A stretch of 23,453 nucleotides of DNA from a virus: positions 1-23,453 of IMG/VR virus record IMGVR_UViG_3300042452_000269. The stretch is one strand, 5' to 3'. Every line of letters begins with the position of its first letter. The stretch's first letter is position 1. Shown one piece after another: positions 23,031 through 23,453 of this stretch. The translations under genes and the position numbers were made by a program. The notes below the pieces were generated by a model. The model was not told the DNA's origin. It made no database searches and saw only the letters and a list, made by a program, of their open reading frames with translations.

Positions 23031-23216
23031 CTAATGGGTGACTGCCGTCAATGATGCGCTTACTTGCGTCGTATTGCTCATCTTTGCCAGTAGTTCTCTC
23101 ACCGCTTTTTCAGCGAGAAATCCGATCTTGATTCCATGCTTTTCGCTAACAGCGCGCAGCTCGGAATGAAGTTCTGAGTCGATTGTGATGACTGTGCTTT
23201 TCTTTTTGGTTTTCAT
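23031..23216 (-). CDS. Ribbon-helix-helix (CopG/Arc-like) DNA-binding protein
   Basis: A 61-residue protein starting MKTKKKSTVITIDSELHSEL. The basic arm and the strand STVITID, then helix SELHSELRAVSEKHG, turn and helix IGFLAEKAVRELLAK, are the ribbon-helix-helix order. Such proteins bind DNA as dimers and often repress their own operon. I chose the ATG at 23216 because it overlaps the upstream gene's stop as ATGA; an ATG 15 codons upstream lies inside that gene. It precedes the helicase/ssb/resolvase/primase genes and is the only recognisable regulator in the window. Confidence 0.75.
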   Translation of the reverse strand: MKTKKKSTVITIDSELHSELRAVSEKHGIKIGFLAEKAVRELLAKMSNTTQVSASLTAVTH

Positions 23217-23453
23217 TCGCAGGTGTAGATTTTGTCGGTGGTTCTCAGGCCGGTGGGCCATTGAGGTTCGGTGAATGACTTCTCGATGAAGATGACTTTG
23301 TCGGTGGGTTGGATGGTGAGTCGTTCGCCATCGGTTCGGATGAACATGAATTCTTTGGCTTGGTTGGGTTGTCGGCTCCAGCTATCTCCGATGGGAGCGG
23401 CGGTGAAGAGGTAGTCGCCGGTGATGATTTGATCGGCGCATTTGACCTGGCAT
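23213..23453 (-). CDS. Partial hypothetical protein (5' end beyond right edge)
   Basis: Reading the minus strand from base 23452 gives an open frame of 79 residues ending in TGA at 23215-23213, with no earlier stop. It starts CQVKCADQIITGDYLFTAAP and ends TTDKIYTCE. The predicted content is beta-rich (FMFIRTDGERLTIQPTDKVI). The stop overlaps the ribbon-helix-helix ATG as ATGA, the same coupling used throughout the operon, which supports it as real. The start codon and family are not visible. Confidence 0.6.
   Translation of the reverse strand, partial: CQVKCADQIITGDYLFTAAPIGDSWSRQPNQAKEFMFIRTDGERLTIQPTDKVIFIEKSFTEPQWPTGLRTTDKIYTCE

Noticed and set aside
1-23453. tRNA genes, CRISPR arrays, insertion sequences, integrase or att sites
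   Set aside because: I found no cloverleaf-like segment, no regularly spaced repeats, no transposase or integrase motifs and no flanking duplications. The TTGGCCAA sites are too irregular and too short for CRISPR repeats.

Overview
The window is a gene-dense piece of a tailed double-stranded DNA bacteriophage genome (Caudoviricetes), free or as a provirus. It carries a large terminase, a portal, tail and fibre proteins, large coiled-coil proteins that look like internal virion (DNA ejection) proteins, and a phage replication module. I see no tape measure, sheath or baseplate genes. A portal of about 750 residues together with tubular-tail and internal-virion-like genes points to a short-tailed, podovirus-like particle (inference). 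The host cannot be named: there are no tRNAs and no host genes, and base composition is near balanced with AT-richer patches.

Layout. (1) 1-7224, minus strand, read right to left: large terminase, an 11-cysteine putative zinc protein, portal, then an alternating methyltransferase / glycosyltransferase / methyltransferase / glycosyltransferase cassette, then a coiled-coil gene cut by the left edge. (2) 7225-7278: a 54-base divergent intergenic region. (3) 7279-18189, plus strand: a fibre with a C1q-like tip, a 617-residue putative tail hub or nozzle protein, a second fibre or collar protein, a tail-tube-A-like adaptor, three putative internal virion proteins (287, 487 and 1103 residues) and two small basic proteins. 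(4) 18186-23453, minus strand: partial gene, ribbon-helix-helix protein, SF2 helicase, single-strand binding protein, RuvC-like resolvase, six small proteins of unknown function, and a primase-helicase fusion. The plus and minus modules converge with their stop codons overlapping.

Packing is extreme. Most neighbours overlap by the four bases ATGA or lie within about 5 bases, so translational coupling is probably the main way expression is co-ordinated. The terminase and portal package DNA. The right-hand module supplies priming, unwinding, strand protection and junction resolution but contains no DNA polymerase. The sugar and methyl transferases probably decorate a virion protein or a host surface glycan.

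Not seen here: major capsid protein, scaffold or protease, small terminase, lysis genes, DNA or RNA polymerase, integrase. Both edges cut through coding genes, so these may lie outside the window. The most unusual signals are: the palindrome TTGGCCAA eight times across the window, in three reading frames and twice as the 12-base GGTTGGCCAACC; a five-copy 11-residue repeat ending the portal; the alternating MT-GT cassette with paralogous glycosyltransferases; and an AT-rich C1q-like tip on the fibre gene.
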